Shown here: positions 8,208-18,593 of the stretch, piece after piece | Position numbering within the stretch: the stretch's first letter is position 1 | How the letters are laid out: the number at the start of each line of letters is the position of its first letter | Source of the DNA: Nemertoderma westbladi | Taxonomy: Eukaryota; Xenacoelomorpha; Nemertodermatida; Nemertodermatidae | Assembly: GCA_032718475.1 (NCBI GenBank) | Contig: JAUCBJ010000344.1 | Location: 1 to 20,398 of the forward strand | Direction: 5' to 3' | DNA: 20,398 nucleotides | Translations under genes and position numbers: made by a program | The notes under the pieces: generated by a model | What the model was told of the DNA's origin: nothing | Databases searched by the model: none | The model's input: the letters and a program-made list of their open reading frames with translations, nothing else

Positions 8208-9947
8208 CTTCACACAAATACGTCATTATTTACCGTCGTGGTGTAGAGTGCTATATTGTTACGCAGCAAGGCTACTTATATTTCGAGGTGTTGTTATTAT
8301 CCCTTTTTTTAGGAACTGTTTTAGGGGTCTGAACCTCGAATGAAAAGTTTATTTTACATAAAAATATGAGTTATCTAAAATATTGGCGCAATTGTTGGAC
8401 TACTGTAATCCCACAACATGCATACCTGTAACCAGGTAGTGTACAATATTTAGGAATCGCGTAATTTTTATAATGAAATTATTATCTCATATATCCCAAC
8501 CACGTACGCGGTTTAACCAAATTATAAATCGAAGTTAAGACCCCTAGATCAGTTCCTATAATTAACTTATATTTTTATGAGTCATATAAAGAAGTTTTCA
8601 AAATAGTTAGACTAAAATTCCGTACACAATATATTCGATGTTCTGTGTACAAAATTTAATAATTTTTGGCAATTTTGTATTCAAGAGATTTGAGCAGTGG
8701 ATATATATTTGATACGAAAGTCACATTTTATGCCGCTAATGTATAGGAATATTATCATATTATTATTATCCGAATTATTACTCCAGTATTATATTATTTG
8801 AGTTGATTGATTTCAGGAATTTATTGAAAGTTATTATGCATGGCGTGTAAATTATGTCGCATTTTGCTTTTTTTGCTTTTTGAAAGTGCTATTGTTACGT
8901 ACTTTACCGTATAATTTGTATATTAGGCCTGTTTTGTAATTGTATTGAGTCTCATTTATATTTTATATCAACCTAAAACTGATTGTTTTAATATATTTAT
9001 ATAAAATCAATTGGAAATGATATTAAATATTATTATTATTATATTTAGACACCCCACTGTTGTTGTTGACCTCCGAATATCGCACGTGGTGAAACAATGC
9101 TGCATTGTGCGACATTGTACGGTTTAGTTAAACCACTTACACAAAGCCTATCAATATTAACCCGCATAACCTGACCACCCATTCACTTTCAGTATACATT
9201 CACTCACACATACATTACTTAGAGTACCCCCCCCCCCCCCCCCCCCCATCAAACGTAGGCCCCTTTTTGGTGTAAGTGGATTTAGAGACCTATTGTGGTT
9301 TGTGATTTAAGGCCTCACTCAACATTCACTAACCTTTGCCAAATAAACGCAAATCACCGTAACTAAAGTGTCAAAGCAACTCATTACGCATTTGCGTTTA
9401 TACATAATGCATTATTAGTTAGACCCCATTAAACCTATTTATGATGTGAAATGAATGATTATGAATTCGGCAGCCATTCTTTTGAAGGGGCAGGAAATGG
9501 TCCGTCGTGAGTTTCCAGTGTTATACGAAACCGCAGTTACAGTATACTGTAGATAATATTACATTTATTACCCTGGAATACGCCATGAAATAAACACTAA
9601 ATTACCGGTGTTAAATAAAAACGCATCAAATATAAACAGATCAAGGTGAAAACCTGAGTTAATTCAAAAGGCTCTTCTCGCTTGGCTGTAAAGGCACGGA
9701 TTCATGGTGCGACACGAACTCCAAAGGTTGATAACTCCTTAACTATCATCATTTTATTATTTATTATTATTAGGGGGTTTATTATTTATTATATTTACAC
9801 TTACAGTAGAAGCGAGATTCCCCCATGTCGTACAGATGGATCGCCCCTCAGCACCGAATCAAATGCGGGACATCCCTGTAACAAGCAAACTTAGTTGGTG
9901 GAACCTTATTGCGGTAACTTAGAAATGAAATTTGCTCACCGTTTCAG
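8208..9947. other. No gene seen; AT-rich intergenic DNA
   Basis: Only short non-homologous open frames are present on either strand. The stretch includes ATT/TTA-rich low-complexity patches around 8755-8785 and 9020-9050. A 21-nt C-run (9227-9247) is listed separately. Confidence 0.6.
9227..9247. repeat. Poly-C tract, 21 nt
   Basis: An uninterrupted run of 21 C in otherwise AT-rich sequence. It is one of five such tracts within about 9.3 kb. Confidence 0.9.
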
Positions 9948-10122
9948 CATTTAGGCCTATCCGAGTATTATTTTCGGAATGGATACCTGTTGTTTCTACT
10001 GTACGCGCTCGGAACAGCTATGGTGACAGCTCTCGTAGCTCGGAACATCTATCTGGGGCATCTGGATCACTCATTACAAAAAGTTCTCGCCTACTTCGGA
10101 TATTACAAATCGCAAGCTGGAT
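9948..10122 (+). other. Weak candidate coding exon for a membrane segment
   Basis: A less AT-rich island with a fair acceptor (CACCGTTTCAG, ending 9947) and a GT donor at 10123. One frame, starting at 9948, is open across the island and contains the hydrophobic run GYLLFLLYALGTAMVTALVA followed by RNIYLGHLDHSLQKVLAYF, which reads like a transmembrane helix and an amphipathic segment. The overlapping frame from 9932 is also open and contains VRARNSYGDSS, which resembles the end of a fibronectin III domain, so the frame is ambiguous. I do not recognise the family. It could be an exon of an unseen gene, a decayed exon, or chance. Confidence 0.2.
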
Positions 10123-12400
10123 GTAACATATCAACCATCACAATTTTACACCAATATCAACCGAGCGTCTTTGCCGATCACATCATCAGGATTAGTTTAT
10201 ACGTATAAATTCACGCAGTTGATATTTGGTATAAACCTTAATGTTATATAACATGTATGTTTACGCTGGGCGGTGTAAGACCAGTCAATCATGGCCCCCT
10301 GTTGCGTTGACACTAGCTAGGAGACTCTAATTTCGCTCGCGCCACTATTTTGGCAGCGAGTAATTAAAGGCCCAAGTTCTAAATAAGACTTTTTGTTCGT
10401 GCTCGAGCAGTGGGTATTGGCAATACAAACGGTTTATTTCTACATTGATCTTCATTTTAACTGAGCCAAAACACATTACTCGAGTGCTGAGAGGCCCTCA
10501 TGTGGAGAGGCCAACCTATAACTAGGCGTTATTCTATTGTTTCCTTGTAGCATTAGAAGGCCAGAAAACCACCCTGGTGTGAAATGGTAAGTGCTCGGCT
10601 TAAACTCACCTGCTATTTACAAATTTAATTAATTTATACAATGCTTTGTGGATTATTTAGGATTTATTGTAGAACAATGGGACACATAATTATACCTTTA
10701 AAAATATTCCAGTTTAGTGAACGTTCTATTTATAGGCTCAGTTTATAGTTACAGTAAAGCTCATTCTATTTAACTGTAATATTCCTCTGCGATACTTGAG
10801 ATTTGAAGCACAGTACAACGAATACGCGCCATATGGTAATAACATTCGCAAGACTATTAATCTGACTATTGTGATCGCGTGCGGTACAGTGTTTGGCCTA
10901 TCCGTATATATATACTTCAAGGACTGCCAAACCTCGTTGAGTTTGGAGTAAAATTAGAGCGTAAATTACACACAGCTATGCACTACTGATCATATATTCC
11001 ATATTCTAGGAAACATTTACTTGATCGGCAGCAATAGTGCAATGCCGGCAAAAAATAATTATCTCTACAACACCCCTCCCCCCCCCCCCCCCCCCCATCC
11101 CAAGCAAGAGGCGTATAAAAATAACGTTTATAATGTAATTTTAATTTATTTTTTAATTAAAGTATGACCAGTATAACATAATAACAATAAAGTGAAAAAA
11201 TACAGTTCATTTGAATGGCCGTCGTGGCGACCAGTGCAGGGCGCGAGAGTTAAAACCAGTCAATGTTCTCTATAACGGACAAATTGCGCAACTTTAAGTC
11301 CAGCCTAAGACTGCGATACTCCATTGTCGTGGTGCGGGGCCCAATTATCGCAATGGTATTATATATACCGTTGTCGCGCATACTGCGAAATAAACAATCA
11401 CGTTGTGCGGCGCCACACTTTTTTCCAGTTATCGAACTTTCATGGTGTGTTTACGAAACAAAACGAGGGAGACTTATTCTAGAATTATATAAATTGTTAA
11501 CCTTCTAGCATGGTCCACAGTAGCCCAAAACAGGCTTTCTATATTTTATTGGTAAATGGAGGTAAACTTGCGAAACGTGAAAGGGGTTACATTTCCCGGG
11601 CTTGTTCTCTGCATGCAGCCTTATGCATGTGAAGGTTAGTCGTACAGTAGGCCTACATTAATTTCTAGCTATCTAGCCTACCTTGTAACTTGAGAAAACT
11701 TGATCAGTTTGATAACGTGTGTAATTACCCAGAGCTTCTTTTGTTTCAAATTTACTCCCGCATCTCTCTTGTAATACATTGGGGCGATTTATTCACATTC
11801 TTTCAAACGAGTTTCTTATAATTTTTCGATTATAATTGTTATAGATTAGATTTCTCTTGGAATGAATTTTTCACACAAAGCTGATAACTTGTAGTGGATG
11901 AGGAACCTCGGGCAAACATGGTTGATATATTGCTAGATAGATAGTCGAAGTTAGTTAATTCAGACATGGTATGCAAAATCAAAGTCAGCTTTCGCGAAAT
12001 TATAATTGTATGTATTACTTTATACATTGTAGGCCATATACGTTATTATATATAATATAATCCTGCGCAACAACTTGAAAGATGGAAGAGGAAGACTTAA
12101 TCAAGGCGAGCTTGAGAAGGTACGTAATGTTGAAAGAATGCAGGTGGCATTGCCTCTGAAAAAGGTTAAGTTGAATTTGTTGATCTTGATTATCCTCCTT
12201 TTAATCTCGATGAAGAAATTGGTATCCAAATGTATTCTGAATCCTTTTAGTCCTCATGAACAGATTAGAAATAATTAATTGTAATCCAAATTCGGTACAG
12301 TGTAATTGAACAGAAAACTTAGCTGAACTAAGGTAAATAAAAGGTATAATTCTGGGGATCGATGATTTGACTATAGTGGTAGAGGAAGTGACCAAATGTA
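10123..12400. other. No secure gene; intergenic DNA with a few weak exon-like signals
   Basis: No long or homologous open frame is seen on either strand. Two weak exon-like signals (10551-10586 and 12082-12119) are described in the findings. CTCGC/GCGAG arms flank a 15-nt loop near 10335-10360. A poly-C tract is listed separately. Confidence 0.5.
11078..11096. repeat. Poly-C tract, 19 nt
   Basis: A run of 19 C, preceded by CACCCCT, in AT-rich surroundings. Confidence 0.9.
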
Positions 12401-13811
12401 GTCGGGTCATGTTGTAGATTGCCAGGTCATGCAGTAGAGTGCCGGGTCATGCAGTAGAGCGCCGGGTCATGGAGTAGAGCGCTGGATCATGCCGTAGAAC
12501 ACCGGATCATGCAGTAGAGCGCCAGATCATGCAGTAGAGCGCCGGGTCATGCAGCAGAGCGCCGGGTCATGCAGTAGAACACCGGATCATGCAGTAGAAC
12601 ACCGGATCATGCAGTAGAGCGCCTCGGATCACGCAGTAGAGCGCCGGATCATGCAGTAGAGCGCCGGGTCATGCAGCAGAGCGCCGGATCTTGCATTAGA
12701 GCGCCGGGTCATGGAGTAGAACATCGGATCATGCAGTAGAACACCGGATCATGCAGTAGAGCGCCGCGGATCACGCAGTAGAGCGCCGGATCATGCAGTA
12801 GAGCGCCGGCTCATGCAGCAGAGCGCCGGGTCATACAGAAGAGCGCCGGGTCATGCAGTAGAACACCGGATCATGCAGTAGAACACCGGATCATGCAGTA
12901 GAGCGCCGCGGATCACGCAGTAGAGCGCCGGATCATGCAGTAGAGCGCCGGGTCATGCAGCAGAGCGCCGGATCTTGCATTAGAGCGCCGGGTCATGGAG
13001 TAGAACATCGGATCATGCAGTAGAACACCGGATCATGCAGTAGAGCGCCGCGGATCACGCAGTAGAGCGCCGGATCATGCAGTAGAGCGCCGGCTCATGC
13101 AGCAGAGCGCCGGGTCATACAGTAGAGCGCCGGGTCATGCAGTAGAACACCGGATCATGCAGTAGAACACCGGATCATGCAGTAGAGCGCCGCGGATCAC
13201 GCAGTAGAGCGCCGGATCATGTAGTAGAGCGACGGGTCATGCAGCAGAGCACCGGGTCATGCAGTAGAGCGCCGGGTCATGCAGTAGAACAGCGGATCAT
13301 GCAGTAGAACACCGGATCATGCAGTAGAGCGCCGCGGATCACGCAGTAGAGCGCCGGGTCATGCAGTAGAACGCCGGGTCATGCAGTAGAGCGCCGCGTC
13401 TCATGCAGTAGAGCGCCGGGTCATGCAGTAGAACACCGGATCATGCAGTAGAACACCGGACCATGCAGTAGAGCGCCGTGGATCATGCAGAAGAGCGCCA
13501 GGTCATGCAGTAGAGCGCCGTGGATCATGCAGAAGAGCGCCGGGTCATGCAGTAGAACACCGGATCAAACAGTACAGCGCCGGGTCATTCAGTAGAACAC
13601 CAGATCATGCAGTAGAGCGCCGCGTATCATGCAGTAGAGCGCCGCGAATCATACAGTAGAGCGCCGGGTCATTCAGTAGAATACCGGATCATGCTGTAGA
13701 GCGCCGGGTCATGCAGTAGAGCACCGTGGATCATTCAGAAGAGCGCCGGGTCATGCAGTAGAGCGCCGTGGATTATGCAGAAGAACGCCGGGTCATGCAG
13801 TAGAGCGCCGT
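12401..13811 (+). repeat. 20-bp minisatellite with 142-bp and 284-bp higher-order repeats
   Basis: About 70 tandem units with consensus close to GGATCATGCAGTAGAGCGCC cover 1.4 kb. Units vary mainly at GGGTC/GGATC, GCGCC/ACACC and CAGTAGA/CAGCAGA. The variant GCGGATCACGCAG, which carries a 2-bp CG insertion and creates CCGCGG at most positions, has its GGATCAC at 12626, 12768, 12910, 13052, 13194 and 13336: exactly 142 bp each time, that is seven units plus 2 bp. Rare variants TTGCATT (12691, 12975) and CTCATGCAGCAG (12810, 13094) recur at 284 bp, so neighbouring 142-bp blocks form pairs. The 5' edge units (12401-12440) are diverged. Stops occur in all frames, because 20 is not a multiple of 3 and each unit contains TAG, so it is non-coding. 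Confidence 0.95.
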
Positions 13812-14043
13812 GTTTTCCTGTTGAATCCGGTTTTCATTACAATAATTCAGGAGAATGAGACTCATTTGCGACAGTTCAGATGTGTGACCATTAGGATATC
13901 CGACCTTTAACCGACTAGCTTTCCCTGAAGGCCGTGTGATTGAAATGTAGATAGTTAAATCGGAAAGTTAGTTAAGGCCTTACTTGTCAAATCGCCCACT
14001 ACTAGTACTACTACTAGGATTGGCATGCTGCATTGCAGCTGCA
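13812..14043. other. Spacer between minisatellite and retrotransposon pseudogene
   Basis: Unique-looking sequence with a small ACTACTAG-type repeat near 13998-14018. No gene seen. Confidence 0.5.
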
Positions 14044-15196
14044 TTATATATAGTTTACATATATATTAAGAATGATGTGCCGGCTTGTCGACACAATTGC
14101 GCCGCCACAACTATCACCCATGACATTCGCTAGATTATCCGCATCTTCAAGGCCAGTATCATTTAAGATGCGTCTCAAGAAAGTCATGGGCTGTCCACCA
14201 TGCTTATTCACTCCATGAGGCTGCCAAAGTACAAGATTATGCACTCTGTGCACTCTATGCACTATGCGCTTTGTTCTAGTGTCAATCTTGGGGGAACCAG
14301 TAAGACACCTCTAATGTTATATAGTGTCTGGTTGGAGATGTGTGCAATGTACTTGACACAATGAACCCGGCGTAGCATTCTTGTGAATGTGCCATCCAGA
14401 GATTTGGTGTCCTCAGCAGTTAGAGCCCAGCATGGACTCCCATAGAGGAGTACTGGAACTACTGCTGCTCTAAATAATCGGACCTTAAGTTAAGTTCCGA
14501 TTAATTCTCGGTGACTTCCAAATCCTGGAAAGCCTATTCAAGGCTGCCCATGCCTTTCCCTTAAGTATTCGAAAGTCCTCACCTGACTTCCGGATCCATG
14601 ATCCACATGCTCAAACTTTGAGACTTTCAAAGTTAGCTGTCAAAATGTTGGTCTTTTTGGAGTTAAAAAGACCAACACTAGAAGCAGCCTGTTCTAATGA
14701 GCTGAGGTGCCGTTGGGCTCCCTCTTGTTAATAATATGGAGTAATCCTAAGTCATTGGCAAGTCTAAATCAGTTAGGTACTTGGCAGGATGTCCTCGACT
14801 TCTGTAGCCAGTAGGTGGATATGGAGTAACCATCACCCCATCATCATTATGATGTTCTAAGGACATGCGTAGAACATAGTCAACCACGCACAATTATGAA
14901 TAAGAATGATGCAAGTGTGTCACCCTGAAAGATTCCCCATAAGACTTCGAATGGTTCCGTGTCACCATCAGCAGTAAACGTGGTGGAAACATCGTACGGT
15001 GATCTCAGAGCTGCAATAATTTCCTCAGGAATCACATATGCTGCCAGAATGCTGGACATATACGTGGTCGAGAGACTGAGTCGAAGGCTTTAGAGTAGTC
15101 AACAAAGATAATAGCCAGTTGTCTGTCTTGCTTTATTGATAACTCTTCGAGTATCCTTATAAGTGCCAAAATGATGGTCCGCGCGGAAAAGGTAAC
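14044..15196 (-). pseudogene. Decayed non-LTR reverse transcriptase (RTE-like), 5'-truncated
   Basis: Read on the minus strand, the pieces follow the usual order of a LINE reverse transcriptase but in shifting frames with many stops: an IRILEEL segment, then FVDYSKAFDSVS (motif A, 15071-15106), FQGDTLASF (about 14904-14930, inside an otherwise readable block), HPAKYLTDL (about 14765-14800), LLYGSPCWALT (14419-14453), LDGTFTRMLRRVH (14361-14400), and the terminal QPMTFLRRILNDTGLEDADN block within an intact 72-codon stretch (14044-14262). In the motif C region the expected F-A-D-D is replaced by what reads as A-N-D with a frameshift. This is a different lineage from the element at 1-1733: its C-terminal LLYGS...DGTFTRMLR and DTGLE style is typical of RTE-like elements (family knowledge). 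The sequence before motif A is lost or unrecognisable beyond 15196. Confidence 0.85.
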
Positions 15197-15474
15197 TATA
15201 GTTTGTACTTCGAACTGACTCCTTTTCTCAATCCGGGATTAAAAGTGCACTTTATATGAAATATATAAATTGACAAAGTGAACGAAACAAATCGCGAAGT
15301 TGTTAATAGGCCTATATGCTTGTATTATCAATAGAAGTCAATAGCGTCCCTTTCCCTTTCTAACTTGGCTTTTATATTTCTTTTCTCCTTTCTCCTAGAT
15401 GAAATTATATTATTAAGTAGTTAACACGTACATGGGATTTCAAGATTCTCCGGCCCTACTGCGGCTAAAAGTAT

Positions 15475-15745
15475 GTTCACACTCAACGGAAGTGTAAAAC
15501 CGCGCGGTGTACCGCAGGGCCAGCGGTACACCGCTGAATTTGAACGTCCCCGTGGTATGCGAGTGGAGCGATGATGTCTGAGTGGAAAATGATTTTGATT
15601 ACCGTTGACAGTGAACGGCCAAGCATGTAGTTGTGCGGTACACTGCGCGTTGCACCGGTGTCCATTGAAATAATGGCACTGGATTGTTGAATTAAATGTG
15701 CAACATAGTCGACCAGATACCGTAACGGCAGCGATGAGTGTGAAC
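15475..15745. mobile_element. MITE-like element with GTTCACACTCA inverted ends
   Basis: GTTCACACTCA at 15475-15485 is matched by its exact reverse complement TGAGTGTGAAC at 15735-15745, with weaker similarity continuing outwards on both sides. Inside lies a perfect 12-bp hairpin, GCGGTGTACCGC (15504-15515) and GCGGTACACCGC (15523-15534), with a 7-nt loop, and a diverged copy of the same word near 15635. The interior is GC-rich compared with its surroundings and has no transposase frame. TTCACACT-type ends are seen in several DNA transposon groups, including some Harbinger-like ones; assignment is not possible by eye, and no target-site duplication was identified. Confidence 0.55.
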
Positions 15746-17100
15746 GTGGCGTAGCGCTAGACTAACCTTTGAGACCAAACTACCTGTCAACGGGTAGTTT
15801 ACCACTCACGCACCAGTGAATGTGGAAGGGCATTTACCAGGCTTTGTTTCAGGGTGGATTGCACCATATAATGCGGCCGATAATGTCATGTCAAGTAGAT
15901 TTCCCACACAAATAACAATAGTTTAGTGATAATATATCCAGAGGGCCACCCCTAAGCCACCATGTTAACTGGCTCCATAGTCCGCCTCATTAGTTTATTT
16001 CCATTTTTCCCACAATTACTGACCCGCCCCAGTAAAAAAAAGCGGCGTCGTTAGGTTACCAAAGAGCCCAACTATTGTAAACCGCACTACATACAAAGTA
16101 CGACCAACAACATTACCTTAAGGCCAAAATCCCATTGACAAACTTTATTCGCATCACACACATAAAATATTCAGACTTATTCTTTGGAGACGGGGTCCAT
16201 TCTTCTACTTATTAATTAATTAGTGGAGGTTTACTTTGAAATTTTAAGAGTAGTAACGTTTACAGGAAATGCATTACTATCTGCCAAACTAGGAATATAG
16301 TTGGTGAATTTGTTTTATTGATTAATATGGTCCAGTACGTGTATTGTACCCTGCGGCCATTGAACAATAGTTTGGATTATATAAACTCGAACCATACGGG
16401 CTTGACAAGTACTCGGTATGTATGTAGCGCGATAGCTCAACCATGATATTTTCATTTGCTTGGTTTCGTCTTTGTTAAGAGATATAGACCCCAGAGGCAT
16501 ATAGATTATGCGCACAAGATGATGCTTAGAACGAGGTGTTAGAAGGTGGGAGGGAAGACTATAAGCAGAGTGCAAGCACGAACAAGAGACTGCCGGCGGG
16601 GACTAGGCTTTCAGTCTACAATACATCATGTAGCATGTGGGAAAAGTCTAAGTTACAGTAAAGACGCCAATAGTGTAAACACAATGTAAAGTTAAGTGTG
16701 CGTATGCATATGAGAATAATGGTCTTGATGTTCGAGTCATTACATAGTAATGGGCGCAATACTTCACGGTACATGATGCCATGTGATATTATCACACAAG
16801 TTAGCTTTTGAAATTTGATCAAATCAGATCATACAGTATAAATAGGGGAAACATTTCTAAAAAAATGTTGACATGTCAGAATAATAATGATGTTCATTTG
16901 ATTTGCTATCATATGAGAAAATAAAATTTGTATATAAAAGTACCGTGGCTTCGTACAAATCCCATTACGAGTGGGGCCTTCGTGCAGCAGAACTGCAAGC
17001 CAACTTAGCGAACAATTATATTAATAATAATAATCGTATATTTGTTACAATTTTATCAATAAATACCAGCTAGTCTGGTTTGCGCTTATGTGCGCGAGGA
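15746..17100. other. No gene seen; intergenic DNA
   Basis: There is a small inverted repeat AAACTACC/GGTAGTTT at 15778-15802. The longest open frame (16315-16575, minus) resembles no known protein and has no exon signals. No RNA gene signals were found; a GTTCGAGTC word near 16729 lacks a partner A box. Confidence 0.6.
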
Positions 17101-17120
17101 TTGGGGGCGTTAGTGCCCGC

Positions 17121-17152
17121 GAGACGTTAGTGCCCGCGGGCACTAATGTCTC
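17121..17152. repeat. GC-rich 32-bp near-perfect palindrome
   Basis: The sequence starting GAGACGTTAGTGCCCG is followed immediately by its reverse complement with one mismatched pair (G/A), centred on CCGCGG. A third copy of the arm, GCGTTAGTGCCCGCGAG, lies directly upstream (17107-17123). It could extrude as a cruciform; function unknown. Confidence 0.85.
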
Positions 17153-17340
17153 AGACTAACGTACCAAGACCGTGCGCGAGTATAATAATAATTACTCTAT
17201 GGCTATAGTTTTTTATTCTGATCTTTGATATTAGCTTCCGACACAGACAGACACAGACTTTTGGAAAACAGCCATAGTATAAATATAACAGCTTGATGCT
17301 GGCTCGCAGTTTTGACCTGCCCCACAATGGAGGAGCACAA

Positions 17341-17436
17341 TGGAAAGGAGCAGGTTACAGGTGTCACTTTATTCTAACTAAAACAATAAACTAAAGTCAA
17401 TAAAACAGAGTGCAGTTCTATTTTTTGGAGTAATCA
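17341..17436 (+). mobile_element. Solo end related to the hairpin element at 19775-20390
   Basis: GGAAAGGAGCAGGTTACAG, then a TTCTAAC-AAAACAATAAAC block, then CAGTTCTATTTTTTG align in order with the left arm of the element at 19775. Similarity stops at about 17436 and no opposite end was found between here and 19770. CACAATGGAGGAG/CACAATGGAAAGGAG forms an imperfect short duplication at its left edge. It is probably a truncated or rearranged older copy. Confidence 0.75.
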
Positions 17437-18593
17437 GCTGCTATTTGCGTCGATTTTCCTCTGGAATGGGAGGAATTTTATTTGCGTCGAAAGTCCTCCT
17501 ATCAGATCATCTCATATCAAGATAAAACCTCAACAACTTTTGTGGTTTTATTATATTAGATTTCCTTATGTCCTGGATAGGCCGTATTTTAGCAATAATA
17601 ATTGCTGTCTGTTTAGTACCGGTACTTATAGTTAAACATAAAGGTCAGTATAGAGTCCCAATTAAGCCAGTGTTTCTCAGTGCGGTTTGTTTTCTATACC
17701 GCAGCACATTTCAGCAGTTTCCATTTTCAACAAACATGGGCCAAAACACAGACATAGAAGTCTATTGATTAATTTCACTTGCTACATTAATTGACATTGT
17801 CAATAAGACACTAGGGTAAGAAACCTGCTTCTAATTACCAAACTGTATTGTAAAATAACACACCAAATATATGGGAAACATGCTGAGTGAACTTTGTGCT
17901 ATTTAGTGATAGTGAGCCAATTAGTCAGGGAGCACAGACCTATAAGCTTCTCTCTCCGTCTGTGCGGGGGGAATGTAACTGTCTCTGTCACACAATGCTG
18001 TCAACAAAACCAACGATTCCGCGTTTATTTATAAAAAATCAATGGTTGTGTCAACTAAAATATACACACGTGGCAGAAATAATCATAATAATGAAAATAT
18101 CTAACTCAGAATAATGTTCTTCATAATTCTCACTTTGAATTTACGAGTGTCTACCAAACAATCCCTTCTAGTGAGAAACATATAGAAAATGACTCAACTC
18201 CCCCTCTAATGTTGCAATAATCTGCTGTTAGCAGCTCGGTAGGTAGGCGGCCTACAGTATAAAAATCAATCTTCTCTTATCGTGCCTCAGTGGGTGATCT
18301 ATATAGTAAAATATAAGTCGCTAGTGGTACAAGTATTATATGACAGGTGACAGGAATGTGTTAGCAGTACATTCCTACTACTGTACACTAACTACTATTG
18401 TGTTCGACTTAGATATGATGCTACTATTAAACTATTTCTAATAGTCATCGACTTACAGTAGACTCATATATATTGCTATTAAAGAAATATATATACGAAT
18501 CCAAAATATAGTATACCTAAGATAATTAAAGAAAGACCGGACCTCGTGGGAAACGCTATGCCTACACTTACACTAGCAAGTCTTCCAAAGTAA
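17437..18593. other. No gene seen; intergenic DNA
   Basis: An ATTTGCGTCGA direct repeat lies near 17443-17492. Open frames of 66 and 75 codons (17568-17768, 17887-18114) have no recognisable domains. Some palindromic AT-rich stretches are present (e.g. ATATATAT near 18465-18495). Confidence 0.55.

Noticed and set aside
8150-8332. Open frame with a glycine run
   Set aside because: Produced by the 22-nt G homopolymer; no other support.
11263-11508. 81-codon ATG open frame with a basic start and hydrophobic middle
   Set aside because: No recognisable domain, no exon signals, and a length expected by chance in a window this size.
12401-13811. CRISPR-like array
   Set aside because: Units are directly adjacent with no unique spacers, and the context is eukaryotic; it is a minisatellite.
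12401-13811. Repeat-protein coding region
   Set aside because: A 20-bp period shifts frame every unit and each unit carries TAG (and TGA on the other strand), so no frame stays open.
15483-15665. 60-codon minus-strand open frame
   Set aside because: Lies wholly inside the MITE-like inverted repeat and reflects its GC-rich hairpin.
16725-16745. Possible tRNA B box (GTTCGAGTC)
   Set aside because: No matching A box or cloverleaf could be drawn around it.
16315-16822. Minus-strand open frames of 86 and 68 codons
   Set aside because: No domain resemblance and no supporting splice or start context.
17668-17682. hAT-like terminal word CAGTGTTTCTCA
   Set aside because: Only one end is seen, with no inverted partner or 8-bp duplication nearby.
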